Notes under the pieces: model-generated | The model's input: the letters and a program-made list of their open reading frames with translations, nothing else | Databases searched by the model: none | What the model was told of the DNA's origin: nothing | Translations under genes and position numbers: made by a program | NCBI GenBank assembly: GCA_963797175.1 | Contig: CAWCOL010000006.1 | Coordinates: 35,835 to 99,834, forward strand | DNA from: DATLLN01 sp963797175 | GTDB lineage: Bacteria; Actinomycetota; Thermoleophilia; Gaiellales; JAICJC01 | Length of the DNA: 64,000 bases | Reading direction: 5' to 3' | In this document: piece by piece, positions 53,313 to 61,301 of the stretch | Layout: each line of letters begins with the position of its first letter | Position numbering within the stretch: position 1 is the stretch's first letter

Positions 53313-53818
53313 CGTGACAGCGCGCTGAGTGCCTCGCCTCCCACGATACCGGCCATCGTGAACAGGCCGACGGAGAAGAGGGCGTAGCTCACCGCCGCCA
53401 GGCGGACGCGACGAGTGCTCAGCGGACGGCCGCCGACCGACCGCCCGAGCGTGACCGCGACGATCGCGCAGGTCAGCGCCGCCGCGGCCGCGTACCGCAC
53501 GTCCGAGTCGCTGGAGATCCACCGCGTCGCCGCCCTGCCAACCCGCGTCGGTCGCACCCTGTCCAGCTGCCGTTCGATCCGAGCGCCGCTGCTGCCGTTC
53601 GCCCAACTGCTCCACGCCGTATTGATCCAGCGGCATGCCGCCAGGTTGATCGAGATGACGATGGCCAGCGCCCCAAGGAACACGATCAGCGGGTTCCACG
53701 TCGCAGCCAGCGCCGCCACCGGCAGGCCGATCACGTAGCCGTCCGCCAGCCAGTACGCGACGATCACGCCGGCGGCGACGGCTCCGTGGTCACCGACGTT
53801 CGCTCGCTGGTCATCCAT
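53309..53818 (-). CDS. Hypothetical membrane protein, about four spans
   Basis: 169 aa. Hydrophobic segments are visible near residues 15-55 (VAAGVIVAYWLADGYVIGLPVAALAATWNPLIVFLGALAIVISINLAACRWI), 110-125 (AAAAALTCAIVAVTLG) and 140-165 (LAAVSYALFSVGLFTMAGIVGG). Between them lies an Arg-rich loop. No family is recognised. It overlaps the TPR gene by four bases at the 3' end and is preceded by an MBL gene on the same strand. Confidence 0.65.
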   Translation of the reverse strand: MDDQRANVGDHGAVAAGVIVAYWLADGYVIGLPVAALAATWNPLIVFLGALAIVISINLAACRWINTAWSSWANGSSGARIERQLDRVRPTRVGRAATRWISSDSDVRYAAAAALTCAIVAVTLGRSVGGRPLSTRRVRLAAVSYALFSVGLFTMAGIVGGEALSALSR

Positions 53819-53864
53819 GGTTCACGTATCGGGTCGAGCTGCCCACACCGTGAGTCCGAGAGGC

Positions 53865-54479
53865 TCACGCCGTGCTGCGCCGCCACGGCTCGTGCTTGTG
53901 CGTGAGCCAGACCAGCTCAGGGTCGAGCGCGCGCACCCGCAGCTGCCCTTCGGTGCTCGGTTCGTCAAGCTCGCGGTGGCTGACCGCCACGTCGCCGCCG
54001 ATGACGATCGGCCGCCCGTCCGTCTCGACGACAACCACCTGCATGCCGGCCGAGTGGCCCGGCGCAGGGACGAGCCGGAGTCCCGGGAGCAGCTCGAGCT
54101 CCCCGTCGACCGGCGTGTAGTGCACGCCGGGCGCATCGACCCACTCGGGGATCGTGTAGCCCTCGCCGCGCGCGTCGTCGAGCTCCCGGCGCTGGACGTA
54201 GATCGGCCTCCCGGCGAAGAGGTGGTTGCCGCCGCAGTGGTCGAAGTGCAGGTGCGTGTTGACGACGACGTCGATGCCGCCAAGGTCGACGTCCTGGCCG
54301 GTCAGTGGAGTCAGGTGCGGATCCATGTCGGCCACCTCCGGGCGCAGTTCCGTCATGCCGGTGTCGACCAGCACGCGCCCGTCCGGGTGGTCGATGATGT
54401 GCACGTAGACCGGCCACCGCTCGCCCTCGACGAGCAGCTCGGCCACGAGCACCGGCGTGATGGTGGGGGACGGCGGCAC
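53865..54479 (-). CDS. Metallo-beta-lactamase fold hydrolase (N-acyl homoserine lactonase-like)
   Basis: 204 aa. The metal motif HLHFDH is in GIDVVVNTHLHFDHCGGNHLFAGRPIYVQRRELDDAR near residue 75, with further ligands GHSAGMQVVVVETDGRPIVIGGDVAVSHREL. The N-terminal VYVHIIDHPDGRVLVDTGMTELRPEVADMDPHLTPLTGQDVDLGG matches the AHL-lactonase/quorum-quenching branch more than RNase Z types. Whether it cleaves acyl-homoserine lactones is unproven. It follows a small secreted protein gene. Confidence 0.87.
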   Translation of the reverse strand: MPPSPTITPVLVAELLVEGERWPVYVHIIDHPDGRVLVDTGMTELRPEVADMDPHLTPLTGQDVDLGGIDVVVNTHLHFDHCGGNHLFAGRPIYVQRRELDDARGEGYTIPEWVDAPGVHYTPVDGELELLPGLRLVPAPGHSAGMQVVVVETDGRPIVIGGDVAVSHRELDEPSTEGQLRVRALDPELVWLTHKHEPWRRSTA

Positions 54480-54602
54480 CCGCCCATCTTCCCACGCCCG
54501 CCTCCTCGGACGTCTCTGGCCGGGTGATCAGCGCCGGTCGCCCCTCACCGCCCGGGCCGATCGCCCGGTCGAAGACCGGCGACCAGACCCGCCGTTTCGC
54601 GG

Positions 54603-55220
54603 TCAATGCCCTCCCGCGATACGTGCGTTGCCCCACGCTACAGCAACGGCCTCACCACCGGTTGCCGAATTCCCGGAGCCGAAGCATTCGAGCTGGAGGG
54701 CGGCGACCCCTTGTACATTGACATCGATGGTCTTTGGCTTAGGGACGGTGACGTTGAACATCCGGAGAGTCCGCCCATCGCCAACGAGGATTATGCCCGC
54801 TTCGAACTGAGGGAGCGACTTGGCCGCTAGTCCAATCGTCGCTTTGAACCGGCGAGCGTTATGTTTGAGTTTGTATACAGGAAACGCAGTTGGGTCACCG
54901 ACGTTACAGTAGAACGAAATGCTCTTGGGGTAAATCGATCCGGATATCTTGACCGGACCCGGGCTTACCGCCCCGCCGAGGTCCCCGTACGGCTTCAGGT
55001 CTGCGAGATATGAGAACGAGGACGTGCCGGAAGCCTCCGGAACGACGACTGGGGCAGACTCGCTGGGTTGAGGGCTGGCACTGGCCGGAATGGAGGGCGC
55101 CGGCGACGAGGCTGCAGGTGGCGGCGTGCCGGAGTTGACATGGATCAACGTCAGTACGATCGCCACTGCCGCTACGACGCTTCCGATACTCGTCCAGAAG
55201 AGTGTCCGCCCTCGCCGCAT
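54603..55220 (-). CDS. Secreted protein with NPCBM-like domain
   Basis: 205 aa. One hydrophobic segment (SIGSVVAAVAIVLTLIHVN) near residues 10-28 anchors or exports it. A Ser/Pro-rich linker (PPPAASSPAPSIPASASPQPSESAP) follows. The C-terminal half, SYLADLKPYGDLGGAVSPGPVKISGSIYPKSISFYCNVGDPTAFPVYKLKHNARRFKATIGLAAKSLPQFEAGIILVGDGRTLRMFNVTVPKPKTIDVNVQGVAALQLEC, resembles the carbohydrate-binding NPCBM/NEW2 fold. Base composition here is less GC-rich than the surroundings, a hint of acquired DNA. Confidence 0.65.
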   Translation of the reverse strand: MRRGRTLFWTSIGSVVAAVAIVLTLIHVNSGTPPPAASSPAPSIPASASPQPSESAPVVVPEASGTSSFSYLADLKPYGDLGGAVSPGPVKISGSIYPKSISFYCNVGDPTAFPVYKLKHNARRFKATIGLAAKSLPQFEAGIILVGDGRTLRMFNVTVPKPKTIDVNVQGVAALQLECFGSGNSATGGEAVAVAWGNARIAGGH

Positions 55221-55411
55221 TGGTCCTCCGAGGCCATCGTGCCGAAGTCCACGGAACGTAGCATCCTCCGCCCCTGACGGTCAGGTCGTGTCTGAGCATG
55301 AACGGCGACGACCGCGAAGCTGATCCGGGCGTTATGCAGGCGCGGTCATCGCCCCGGATGCTACGAGTGGGTGCTGGACGGGAGCCGGTCGCGCAAGCCG
55401 CGCACGCGCTC

Positions 55412-56280
55412 TCAGGCGCGGCCGGCTGTCGGCACCTTGCTCACCATCCAGTCGAACATCGGCACCTCCAGGCGGTAGCACACGCCGCCGTGCCCCAACC
55501 CATCGACCAGGAACGGCTCGGCATTCGGGATCGCCGCGACCAGCCGGCGGCCGTGCTCGATCGCGACCATGGTGTCGTCAGCGCTGTGCCACACCGCCAC
55601 CGGCTGGGGCACGTCGGCGGGCTGGAAGCCCCACGGTCGCAGCATCGTGAGGCCGTCGTCCAGCCAGCCGTCGCGGCCGGGCCGCAGCCCCTCCTGGATC
55701 GCGTGCAACACGTATGCGGCGGTGCCCCTCGCCTCCGGTGTCGCCGAATCCGGGTCCCCCCCACGGCGCGCATGAATCCGTCGACGTCAGCGCTGCGAAG
55801 GTTCTCGACCTCGGCGTCGTAGAAGCGCACCAGCTCCCGCCGCCCGTCAGGAGTCGGCCGCAACGCCTGCTCACGGGTCAGCTTCAGCTCCTCGGGATCA
55901 AAGCCGGCGCCATCGATGGCCTCGTCGAACCCCGAACTGCCCGCGCCTGAGATGACCGCCACCACCCGCCCGGGCAAGAACGCGCCGCAGGCCAGGGCGT
56001 AGCGGCCGCCGCCGGACACGCCGATGAGCGCGAACCGGTCGACCCCGAGCTCGTCCATGAGCGCGGCCGTGGACTCGGCAACGCTGCGCAGCGAGCGGTC
56101 GGGCTCGGCCGGGGCGTTCCCGTAGCCGGGGCGGTCGATGCCGATCAGGCGCAGCCCCCGCTCGCGCGCCGGCGCGTCCCACCACTCCGGCAGCAGACGC
56201 GAGCCCGGCGTGCCGTTGTGGAGGACGACGGCGAACCCGTCTGGGTCGCCAAGCTCGTGGATGATCGATGAACCCGTCAT
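55412..56280 (-). CDS. Alpha/beta hydrolase, one-base frame disruption in a C run
   Basis: From ATG 56280: FAVVLHNGTPGSRLLPEWWDAPARERGLRLIGIDRPGYGNAPAEPDRSLRSVAESTAALMDELGVDRFALIGVSGGGRYALACGAFLPGRVVAVISGAG, with the nucleophile Ser in GVSGGG near residue 100. The frame breaks at the seven-C run 55756-55762; adding one base gives GGDPDSATPEARGTAAYVLHAIQEGLRPGRDGWLDDGLTMLRPWGFQPADVPQPVAVWHSADDTMVAIEHGRRLVAAIPNAEPFLVDGLGHGGVCYR with the acid Asp and catalytic His. The homopolymer suggests a sequencing deletion. Substrate unknown. Span is one base under a multiple of three. Confidence 0.78.
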
Positions 56281-56392
56281 TCTGCCGCGCGGTGATCGCC
56301 CGCCGACGCTACTCCAGCGGAGGGCGGCCCGCAAGCCGCAGGGGTCATGGTGCGATCATGTCCTGTTCGAGCCTCCAAACCGCGGGCGTCGC

Positions 56393-56450
56393 ACCACGGT
56401 TTGACGGGAAGGCTGTTGGGAAGCTCCCACGAGGTGCAAACCGTAACGCG
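56393..56450. repeat. Dispersed 45-bp element with invertible-looking flank, copy A
   Basis: ACCACGGTTTGAC (56393-56405) is followed by a core 56406-56450 (GGGAAGGCTGTTGGGA, seven bases, ACGAGGTGC, then AACCGTAACGCG). A copy in reverse orientation is at 61182-61240, where the flank appears as its own reverse complement relative to the core. CAAACCG upstream (56375) can pair with CGGTTTG in the flank to form a hairpin. A partial copy is at 60311-60329. Confidence 0.6.
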
Positions 56451-56488
56451 GCGCCCAGTAGGATCTCACGGAGGCGTCTGCTTCTACG

Positions 56489-57127
56489 TTGGAGTGTGTG
56501 GTGGAGCGAGACGGTGAGATCATCGCGCGAGGGTACGACCAGGTGGCTGACGAGTATGCGGCGCTGGAGTTGGCTGAGGCGCCCTGGCCTCGTCTGAAGC
56601 GCGTGCGGGCGTTCGCGGCTGACCTCCCACAAGGGTCGCGCGTTCTTGACGTCGGTTGCGGGAACGGGCTGCCGGCGACCAGCGAGCTGGCGTTGAGTCA
56701 CGAGGTCACCGGGGTTGACATCTCCGGGGAGCAGATCGTTCGGGCGAGGTCGAACGTCCCGGCGGCCACGTTCATCTGTGGCGATGTTCGTGAGGTCGAT
56801 CTCCCGGTACGAGCGTTCGACGCGATCGTCGCCCTGTACCTCATCGACAACATCGCTCGTGAGGACTACCCCGCCCTCTTCGGGCGCCTGAGCGAGTTGC
56901 TCAGGCCGCATGGACGGCTGCTACTGAGTGCGGAGCCGGGCCACGACCCATGGCAGCCGTACACTTGGCTCGGCGTGCCGATGTTCATCAACACGGTACC
57001 CACAGAGGAACTCGTGAACCTGCTCCAGGAGGCCGGCTTATCGGTGGCGAGCACTGAGTTCGAATCACAGCTCGAGGGCGGCCGGTCGATCGAGTATGCC
57101 TGGATTGTCGCAGACAAGGCAGGCTAG
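56489..57127 (+). CDS. Class I SAM-dependent methyltransferase
   Basis: About 212 aa from TTG 56489; GTG 56498 or 56501 are alternatives. GYDQVADEYAALELAEAPWPRLKRVRAFAADLPQGSRVLDVGCGNGLPATSELALSHEVTGVDISGEQIVRARSNVPAATFICGDVREVDLP carries the SAM motif near residue 52. IVALYLIDNIAREDYPALFGRLSELLRPHGRLLLSAEPGHDPWQPYTWLGVPMFI follows. The substrate is unknown. The 5' region carries the dispersed repeat copy A, which may disturb or provide its promoter. Confidence 0.8.
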   Translation: MECVVERDGEIIARGYDQVADEYAALELAEAPWPRLKRVRAFAADLPQGSRVLDVGCGNGLPATSELALSHEVTGVDISGEQIVRARSNVPAATFICGDVREVDLPVRAFDAIVALYLIDNIAREDYPALFGRLSELLRPHGRLLLSAEPGHDPWQPYTWLGVPMFINTVPTEELVNLLQEAGLSVASTEFESQLEGGRSIEYAWIVADKAG

Positions 57128-57257
57128 TTCGCGCTGAACTATTCTCTCGCGCGAGCGCTCAGCCTCGTCCATTCCAACCTCAACGCCCGCACGCGCGCGC
57201 AGCCCGCCCGCGCGCGCGGCTACGAGGAGCATCGGATACGCATGCAATGATCTGGCG

Positions 57258-57695
57258 GTGAGCACAAACTCCGACCTCGCGAGCTACCGCGACGAGTACG
57301 AACCGTTCGCCGCCACGGGCGGGACAGATCCGATCTGGTATCGGCGGTATTCGACGGTCACGCAGTACCTCGCAGACGTCCGGCAACGGCTCGGTTCTCG
57401 ACCGGATGGGTCGTCGCTGCGTCCGGAGGACATTCCGGCGCTGCCGGATTGGGGAATCGCCGACGGAGACGTGGACGGTTTCCTGGAGATGGTTTGGCAC
57501 TCTGGTGACAACGGCGTCTCCGACTTGGGCCGGGGACGCGTGCGTCCCCGATACTGGGAGTCGATGCCGGATCTCTCACAACGCGAGCCCAGTTCTTGTC
57601 GTAGCCTGGATAGACACTCTCGGCCTTCGGCAGGTGTTCCAAGAACTCCGCTGAGACTGACTTGTTCCATCGAAGTTCTTGCAGGATGTTCCTGA
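57258..57695 (+). CDS. Uncertain frame, possible truncated hypothetical protein
   Basis: GTG 57258 opens a frame whose first 80 residues (STNSDLASYRDEYEPFAATGGTDPIWYRRYSTVTQYLADVRQRLGSRPDGSSLRPEDIPALPDWGIADGDVDGFLEMVWHSGD) have protein-like composition. Its last 60 residues are Arg/Ser/Pro-rich and look like read-through. I recognise nothing in it. It overlaps a minus-strand frame, so at most one of the two is real. The area may be the leftover of a broken gene. Confidence 0.3.
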   Translation: MSTNSDLASYRDEYEPFAATGGTDPIWYRRYSTVTQYLADVRQRLGSRPDGSSLRPEDIPALPDWGIADGDVDGFLEMVWHSGDNGVSDLGRGRVRPRYWESMPDLSQREPSSCRSLDRHSRPSAGVPRTPLRLTCSIEVLAGCS

Positions 57696-57840
57696 GCACC
57701 GAGTCCTCAAACGCAGCGCGCGTGGCGCGCTCTCGGTCCAGTCGATCAGAGATGTCGGCGAGTCGGAACCGCTGATCGACAAGCACGAACGCGAGCCCGG
57801 CCACGATTCCGCCGCCGACCACATTGGCCGCAAGCCGCAA
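57358..57840 (-). CDS. Uncertain frame, small anchored hypothetical protein, possibly frame-disrupted
   Basis: The first 85 residues (LAANVVGGGIVAGLAFVLVDQRFRLADISDRLDRERATRAAFEDSVLRNILQELRWNKSVSAEFLEHLPKAESVYPGYDKNW) look like a membrane anchor followed by a helical cytoplasmic part. The start is TTG 57840; an ATG at 57859 would join by skipping one base and reading MTFLGD. The C-terminal half is Arg/Pro-rich and not protein-like. The gene may be broken at both ends. I recognise no family. Confidence 0.35.
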   Translation of the reverse strand: MRLAANVVGGGIVAGLAFVLVDQRFRLADISDRLDRERATRAAFEDSVLRNILQELRWNKSVSAEFLEHLPKAESVYPGYDKNWARVVRDPASTPSIGDARVPGPSRRRRCHQSAKPSPGNRPRLRRRFPNPAAPECPPDAATTHPVENRAVAGRLRGTA

Positions 57841-57950
57841 CGTCTCCGAGGAACGTCATCGCCCGATCGTAGTGCCGTGTGCGGATGGATCCGGAACGGC
57901 GCGCAGACGTACCGGCAGAGTTCGGGACCTGCCGCCGGGGAGAGCCGCAG

Positions 57951-58289
57951 CTAATCCTCGAGTGCCCGCACTTCAACCGTCCCAAACGCCGCCACGGGGT
58001 GTCGCTCGGCCACCTCCAGCGCCTCTTCAGCGTCAGCGCACGCAAGGATGTTCAGGCCGGCGATGCGTCTCGCCGGGTCAGCAAATGAACCGACGGCCCG
58101 GTCGGGTTTGCCATCACGAACTCGCACCGTGGTCGCCTCGCCAACGGGTGCGAGTTGCCAACCACCCAGTCGCACACCTCGAGCTTCCATCTCGGCCACC
58201 CACGCCTCAACCGCGCCCGGAATCGCCCGCCGTTGCTCCTCGCTCGGTCTGACGCCCTCCTCGACGCAGATGAACAGCGCAAACCTCAC
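57951..58289 (-). CDS. YciI/YCII-related protein
   Basis: About 112 aa from GTG 58289 (GTG 58295 alternative). RFALFICVEEGVRPSEEQRRAIPGAVEAWVAEMEARGVRLGGWQLAPVGEATTVRVRDGKPDRAVGSFADPARRIAGLNILACADAEEALEVAERHPVAAFGTVEVRALED matches the YCII fold, a small alpha-beta barrel with a conserved His/Asp pair seen here as HPVAAFG. In many actinobacteria such genes precede an ECF sigma factor, not seen here. Function unknown. Confidence 0.82.
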   Translation of the reverse strand: MRFALFICVEEGVRPSEEQRRAIPGAVEAWVAEMEARGVRLGGWQLAPVGEATTVRVRDGKPDRAVGSFADPARRIAGLNILACADAEEALEVAERHPVAAFGTVEVRALED

Positions 58290-58533
58290 GAACACACCAT
58301 ACCCGCGCCCCGGCCCGGCAACACGGCGGGATCGCGCGTGCGTGGTGGGCCGGTGGGCATGGCGGCGACTACCATCGTGCTTGGCCGTTCCTGGATCGTG
58401 ATCGGAGCGCGCGCGTTGGGTGCCGAAATCAATGGCGGAGACCGCTTGAACCTCGTGTGGTGGCGCGGCTCCTTGGGGTCGCAGATGGCGGTGGGGTGCG
58501 TCACGACGCCGCCAACGTGCTACGACTTCTAGC

Positions 58534-59868
58534 ATGGAGAGTTCGGGCACGCGGTACGCGGTCAGCGGTGACGTCCACGTCGCGTTCCGATTGTTCGGGG
58601 AAGGCCCGTGCGACCTGGTGTTCGCGGCCGGTCTCGAGTATCCGTCCGTCGAGTTCCACGACCATGCGATTGGGTCGGGCTTCGAGGAGCTCACGCAGCG
58701 GATGCGCGTCATCCAGTTCGACAAGCGCGGCACCGGCGCATCCGACCGTGTCAGCGGCGTGCCGTCGCTCGAGGAGAGGATGGACGACGTACGGGCGGTG
58801 ATGGATGCCGTCGGCTCCGAACGTGCGGCGTTGCTTGGACATGTCGATGGGGCGGCGATGGCCATGCTGTTCGCGGCGACATACCCCGATCGCGTGTTCG
58901 CCTTGGTGCTCTTCCAGGGCAAGCCGCGGTTCGTTCGTGCCCCGGACTTCCCGTGGGCGCCGACACGCGAGCAATATGAGCTTGACATCCAGAAGGCGAA
59001 GGCCGAGCTAGAGAATCCCGCCGAGCTGGAGCGGGCGTACGCTGGTCGGATGGGGAGGTCGCCCTCAGACCCGATGGTGCGCGAGCGGGCGCGGCAGACG
59101 CGGCTCACGGTGAGTCCGGGGGCGCTGCTCGCGCTCCGCCGGATGAACATGGACATCGACGTGCGCGGGACGCTCGCGACCATTCAGGCACCGACGCTGA
59201 TCATCCATCGCGCCGCCGACCTGGACGACGAGACCGACACATCGGCCACGCACATCGCTCACTATCTCGGCGATCGGATCTCCGGAAGTAGTGTGCTGGA
59301 GGTCGGCCGTCTCGACTGGTTGCCGTACAGGGAGATCGCGGGTTTCGTCGTTGACGCCTGGGAGCAGCGGACGACGGAGCGGCGTCGGGTGCTTGCCACC
59401 GTCTTGTTCACGGATCTCGTCGACTCGACCGTGATGGCAGTGGAGTCGGGTAGCGCCTGGCCCGGGCTGCTAGCTGAGCACAACGCGCGAATCCGGCGCG
59501 AGCTCATCCGCTTCCGCGGCGAGACAGTGGATACCGCCGGCGATGGGTTCTTCGCGTCCGGATTCGACGGCCCGGCACGCGCTATTCGCTGTGCCTGTGC
59601 GATCCGAGACGCTGTCTCTCCGCTTAGCCTCGATATCCGGGTCGGCGTGCACACCGGAGAGTGCGACGTCGTCGACGGTAAACTCGCCGGCCTGGCGGTG
59701 GCCGTCGGCGCACGAGTCGCCAGCCAGGCGGACGTCGGCGAGGTGCTCGTGTCCGGAACCGTCAAGGACCTCGTCGCCGGCTCCGGAATCGCGTTCGACG
59801 GCCGCGGCGTCAGAGAACTCAAGGGGCTCGGCGAGTGGCCGCTCTACGCGGTCGCTGATCTCGGCTAA
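58534..59868 (+). CDS. Hydrolase-like domain fused to a class III adenylate/guanylate cyclase domain
   Basis: 444 aa, a paralogue of the gene at 49163. The hydrolase part keeps LVFAAGLEYPSVEFHDHAIGSGFEELTQRMRVIQFDKRGTGASDRVSG. Its nucleophile position is Val in RAALLGHVDGAAMAMLFAATYPDRV, instead of Ser, so it is not an active hydrolase. The cyclase domain at residues 285-440 reads VLATVLFTDLVDSTVMAVESGSAWPGLLAEHNARIRRELIRFRGETVDTAGDGFFASGFDGPARAIRC and RVGVHTGECDVVDGKLAGLAVAVGARVASQADVGEVLVSGTVKDL. It is not next to a known cAMP target. The two copies are 9 kb apart, opposite in orientation. Confidence 0.87.
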   Translation: MESSGTRYAVSGDVHVAFRLFGEGPCDLVFAAGLEYPSVEFHDHAIGSGFEELTQRMRVIQFDKRGTGASDRVSGVPSLEERMDDVRAVMDAVGSERAALLGHVDGAAMAMLFAATYPDRVFALVLFQGKPRFVRAPDFPWAPTREQYELDIQKAKAELENPAELERAYAGRMGRSPSDPMVRERARQTRLTVSPGALLALRRMNMDIDVRGTLATIQAPTLIIHRAADLDDETDTSATHIAHYLGDRISGSSVLEVGRLDWLPYREIAGFVVDAWEQRTTERRRVLATVLFTDLVDSTVMAVESGSAWPGLLAEHNARIRRELIRFRGETVDTAGDGFFASGFDGPARAIRCACAIRDAVSPLSLDIRVGVHTGECDVVDGKLAGLAVAVGARVASQADVGEVLVSGTVKDLVAGSGIAFDGRGVRELKGLGEWPLYAVADLG

Positions 59869-59916
59869 GACGCGTACTCGTCGAACTGCGGCAGGTCGTC
59901 GGCGATCTCGAACCAC

Positions 59917-60284
59917 GACGCCTTTGAGGAGCTGAACGGACGCCAGGACGACCTGTCGACATGGGCCGCGGCACGCCGGGAATTCTACTTGGACGAGGAC
60001 GACCAGGTGCTGTCCAGCCTGACGGCGGTTTCCACGTGGGCCGCCAGCAACGGCTACCGCGCCAGCGCGGTTACCGACTTCCTCGACTCGGGCGACTACT
60101 TCCTGATCGGACACGCGCACCGCCACACCATCGTGACGCACGAGCGACCGGCCCCGGGCTCAGTGAAGAAGATCAAGATTCCCGAGGTGTGCGGCGGCCT
60201 GAGAGGCGGAGCGGCGACATCGCCCCGTGCATCAACACGTCGACGATGCTCCGGCGCGAGGGCGCTCGCTTCGTCCTCGGGTAA
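59917..60284 (+). pseudogene. DUF4411 (PIN-like) remnant, truncated and frame-broken
   Basis: After the cyclase stop, the same frame reads DAFEELNGRQDDLSTWAAARREFYLDEDDQVLSSLTAVSTWAASNGYRASAVTDFLDSGDYFLIGHAHRHTIVTHERPAPGSVKKIKIPEVCGG, then the frame breaks near 60200-60215. The C-terminal piece DIAPCINTSTMLRREGARFVLG ends at 60284. This is the C-terminal two thirds of DUF4411 proteins, PIN-like RNase toxins, whose N-terminal YLLDTN active-site start is absent. No partner antitoxin gene is nearby. It is a dead toxin gene. Confidence 0.68.
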
Positions 60285-60310
60285 CCTCGTTTTCGGCTCC
60301 CCGCCTTGGG

Positions 60311-60329
60311 CGCATTACGGTTCGCGCCT
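60311..60329. repeat. Partial copy of the 45-bp dispersed element, copy B
   Basis: CGCATTACGGTTCGCGCCT is nearly the same as the first 19 bases of copy C at 61182 (CGCGTTACGGTTCGCACCT), with two differences. It covers the stop codon of the phosphotransferase gene. The rest of the element is not recognisable here. Confidence 0.45.
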
Positions 60330-61097
60330 TGCCCAGAACTCGTTCGGCAGCGCCTCGATGTCCGATGCGGCCGACTCGAAGTACTCCGCGACGAACACCA
60401 CACGGGTCGCGGCTGGATCACCGCTTTCGGCCATCTCACGAATCGCGGCGGCCTGCCGCCGGGCGCGTTGCAGTGCGACGGCACCGAACCCTTGCCGGTC
60501 TGCGTCGTACCCGTAGGCGTCAAGCAGGAGATGAAGGCGGCGGGATCGGCCGTCGGAGTCGTGGAAGCCCAACGGCTCGACCGCGCTCGGCGGGCAGAGC
60601 GGCACCCACCATAGGGTCGAGAGCGCCAGATCGAACTCTCGCGAGGATGGCGCCGCTGTGTCCCAGTCGCAGAAACCGACCAGCCGGTCGCCGTTCATCA
60701 CGGCGTTGTACGGCGCCGCATCCTGATGGCCCACGATCAGGCCGGGTTGCACCGTGCCGCCGATGAACCACCTTTCGTTCGCCGGCGGGACGAAGCTCAC
60801 GGTCGCGTCATGGAGGCGACGCAGCCATCGGCCGACCTGGATCAGCGTCGCGTCACTCCACACCCAGGCTGGCCACGGTTCCCGGTCGCCGACCGTGTCG
60901 CCGGGCAGGTAGGTGAGCATCTCGCGGCCATGATCGTCAAAGCCCAGCGCGCGCGGAGCATCGTCGAAGCCGACATCCTCCAAGTGCCGCAACAAGGCGT
61001 GCACCGTGGACGTCCAGGGTGCGGCTGGCTTGTGGACGACGTCACCGATCAACACCGCGCCTGTGGTCAAACCGCCCGGCAAGCTCTCATCGGTCAT
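60315..61097 (-). CDS. Phosphotransferase of the aminoglycoside phosphotransferase superfamily
   Basis: 260 aa from ATG 61097. LIGDVVHKPAAPWTSTVHALLRHLEDVGFDDAPRALGFDDHGREMLTYLPGDTVGDREPW is the N-lobe. The catalytic loop is LIVGHQDAAPYNAVMNGDRLVGFCDWDTAAPSSREFDLA near residue 140, giving the catalytic Asp, Asn and metal-binding Asp. It phosphorylates a small hydroxylated compound (aminoglycoside, choline, macrolide or homoserine-like); substrate unknown. The last bases overlap the repeat half-copy at 60311-60329. Confidence 0.8.
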   Translation of the reverse strand: MTDESLPGGLTTGAVLIGDVVHKPAAPWTSTVHALLRHLEDVGFDDAPRALGFDDHGREMLTYLPGDTVGDREPWPAWVWSDATLIQVGRWLRRLHDATVSFVPPANERWFIGGTVQPGLIVGHQDAAPYNAVMNGDRLVGFCDWDTAAPSSREFDLALSTLWWVPLCPPSAVEPLGFHDSDGRSRRLHLLLDAYGYDADRQGFGAVALQRARRQAAAIREMAESGDPAATRVVFVAEYFESAASDIEALPNEFWARREP

Positions 61098-61181
61098 GCT
61101 CGTTGTGTACAGCATCTTGACCACGCACGAGCGACACCCGACCGAGCACGCTCGCCGGGTCTGACAAGCCTCCTCCCGCCT

Positions 61182-61240
61182 CGCGTTACGGTTCGCACCT
61201 CGTCCGGTGGTCCCAACAGCCTTCCCCACCACGGTTTGAC
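61182..61240. repeat. Dispersed 45-bp element, copy C
   Basis: CGCGTTACGGTTCGCACC at 61182 begins the core, which runs to the CCCAACAGCCTTCCC ending at 61226. After one base the flank ACCACGGTTTGAC lies at 61228-61240. Compared with copy A the core is reverse-complemented, but the flank has the same orientation on the plus strand. It lies 32 bases upstream of the lexA SOS box. Confidence 0.6.
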
Positions 61241-61271
61241 TCCGTCCGCCCCGTCTGTCACACTGCCTTCC

Positions 61272-61285
61272 CGAACACATGTTCG
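61272..61285. promoter_or_regulatory. LexA SOS box upstream of lexA
   Basis: CGAACACATGTTCG matches the actinobacterial/Gram-positive SOS consensus CGAAC-N4-GTTCG perfectly. It sits 16 bases upstream of the lexA start codon, the standard autoregulatory position. No other box of this quality was noticed in the window. Confidence 0.88.
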
Positions 61286-61301
61286 GACGAAGGAGCCAGA
61301 T

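Noticed and set aside
51402..53699. Long minus-strand open frame opposite the TPR gene
   Set aside because: Arg/Gly/Gln-rich mirror sequence without domains; the plus-strand TPR gene is clear.
57258..57695. Plus-strand frame as a full gene
   Set aside because: Only the first half is protein-like and it overlaps a competing minus-strand frame, so it is listed with low confidence only.
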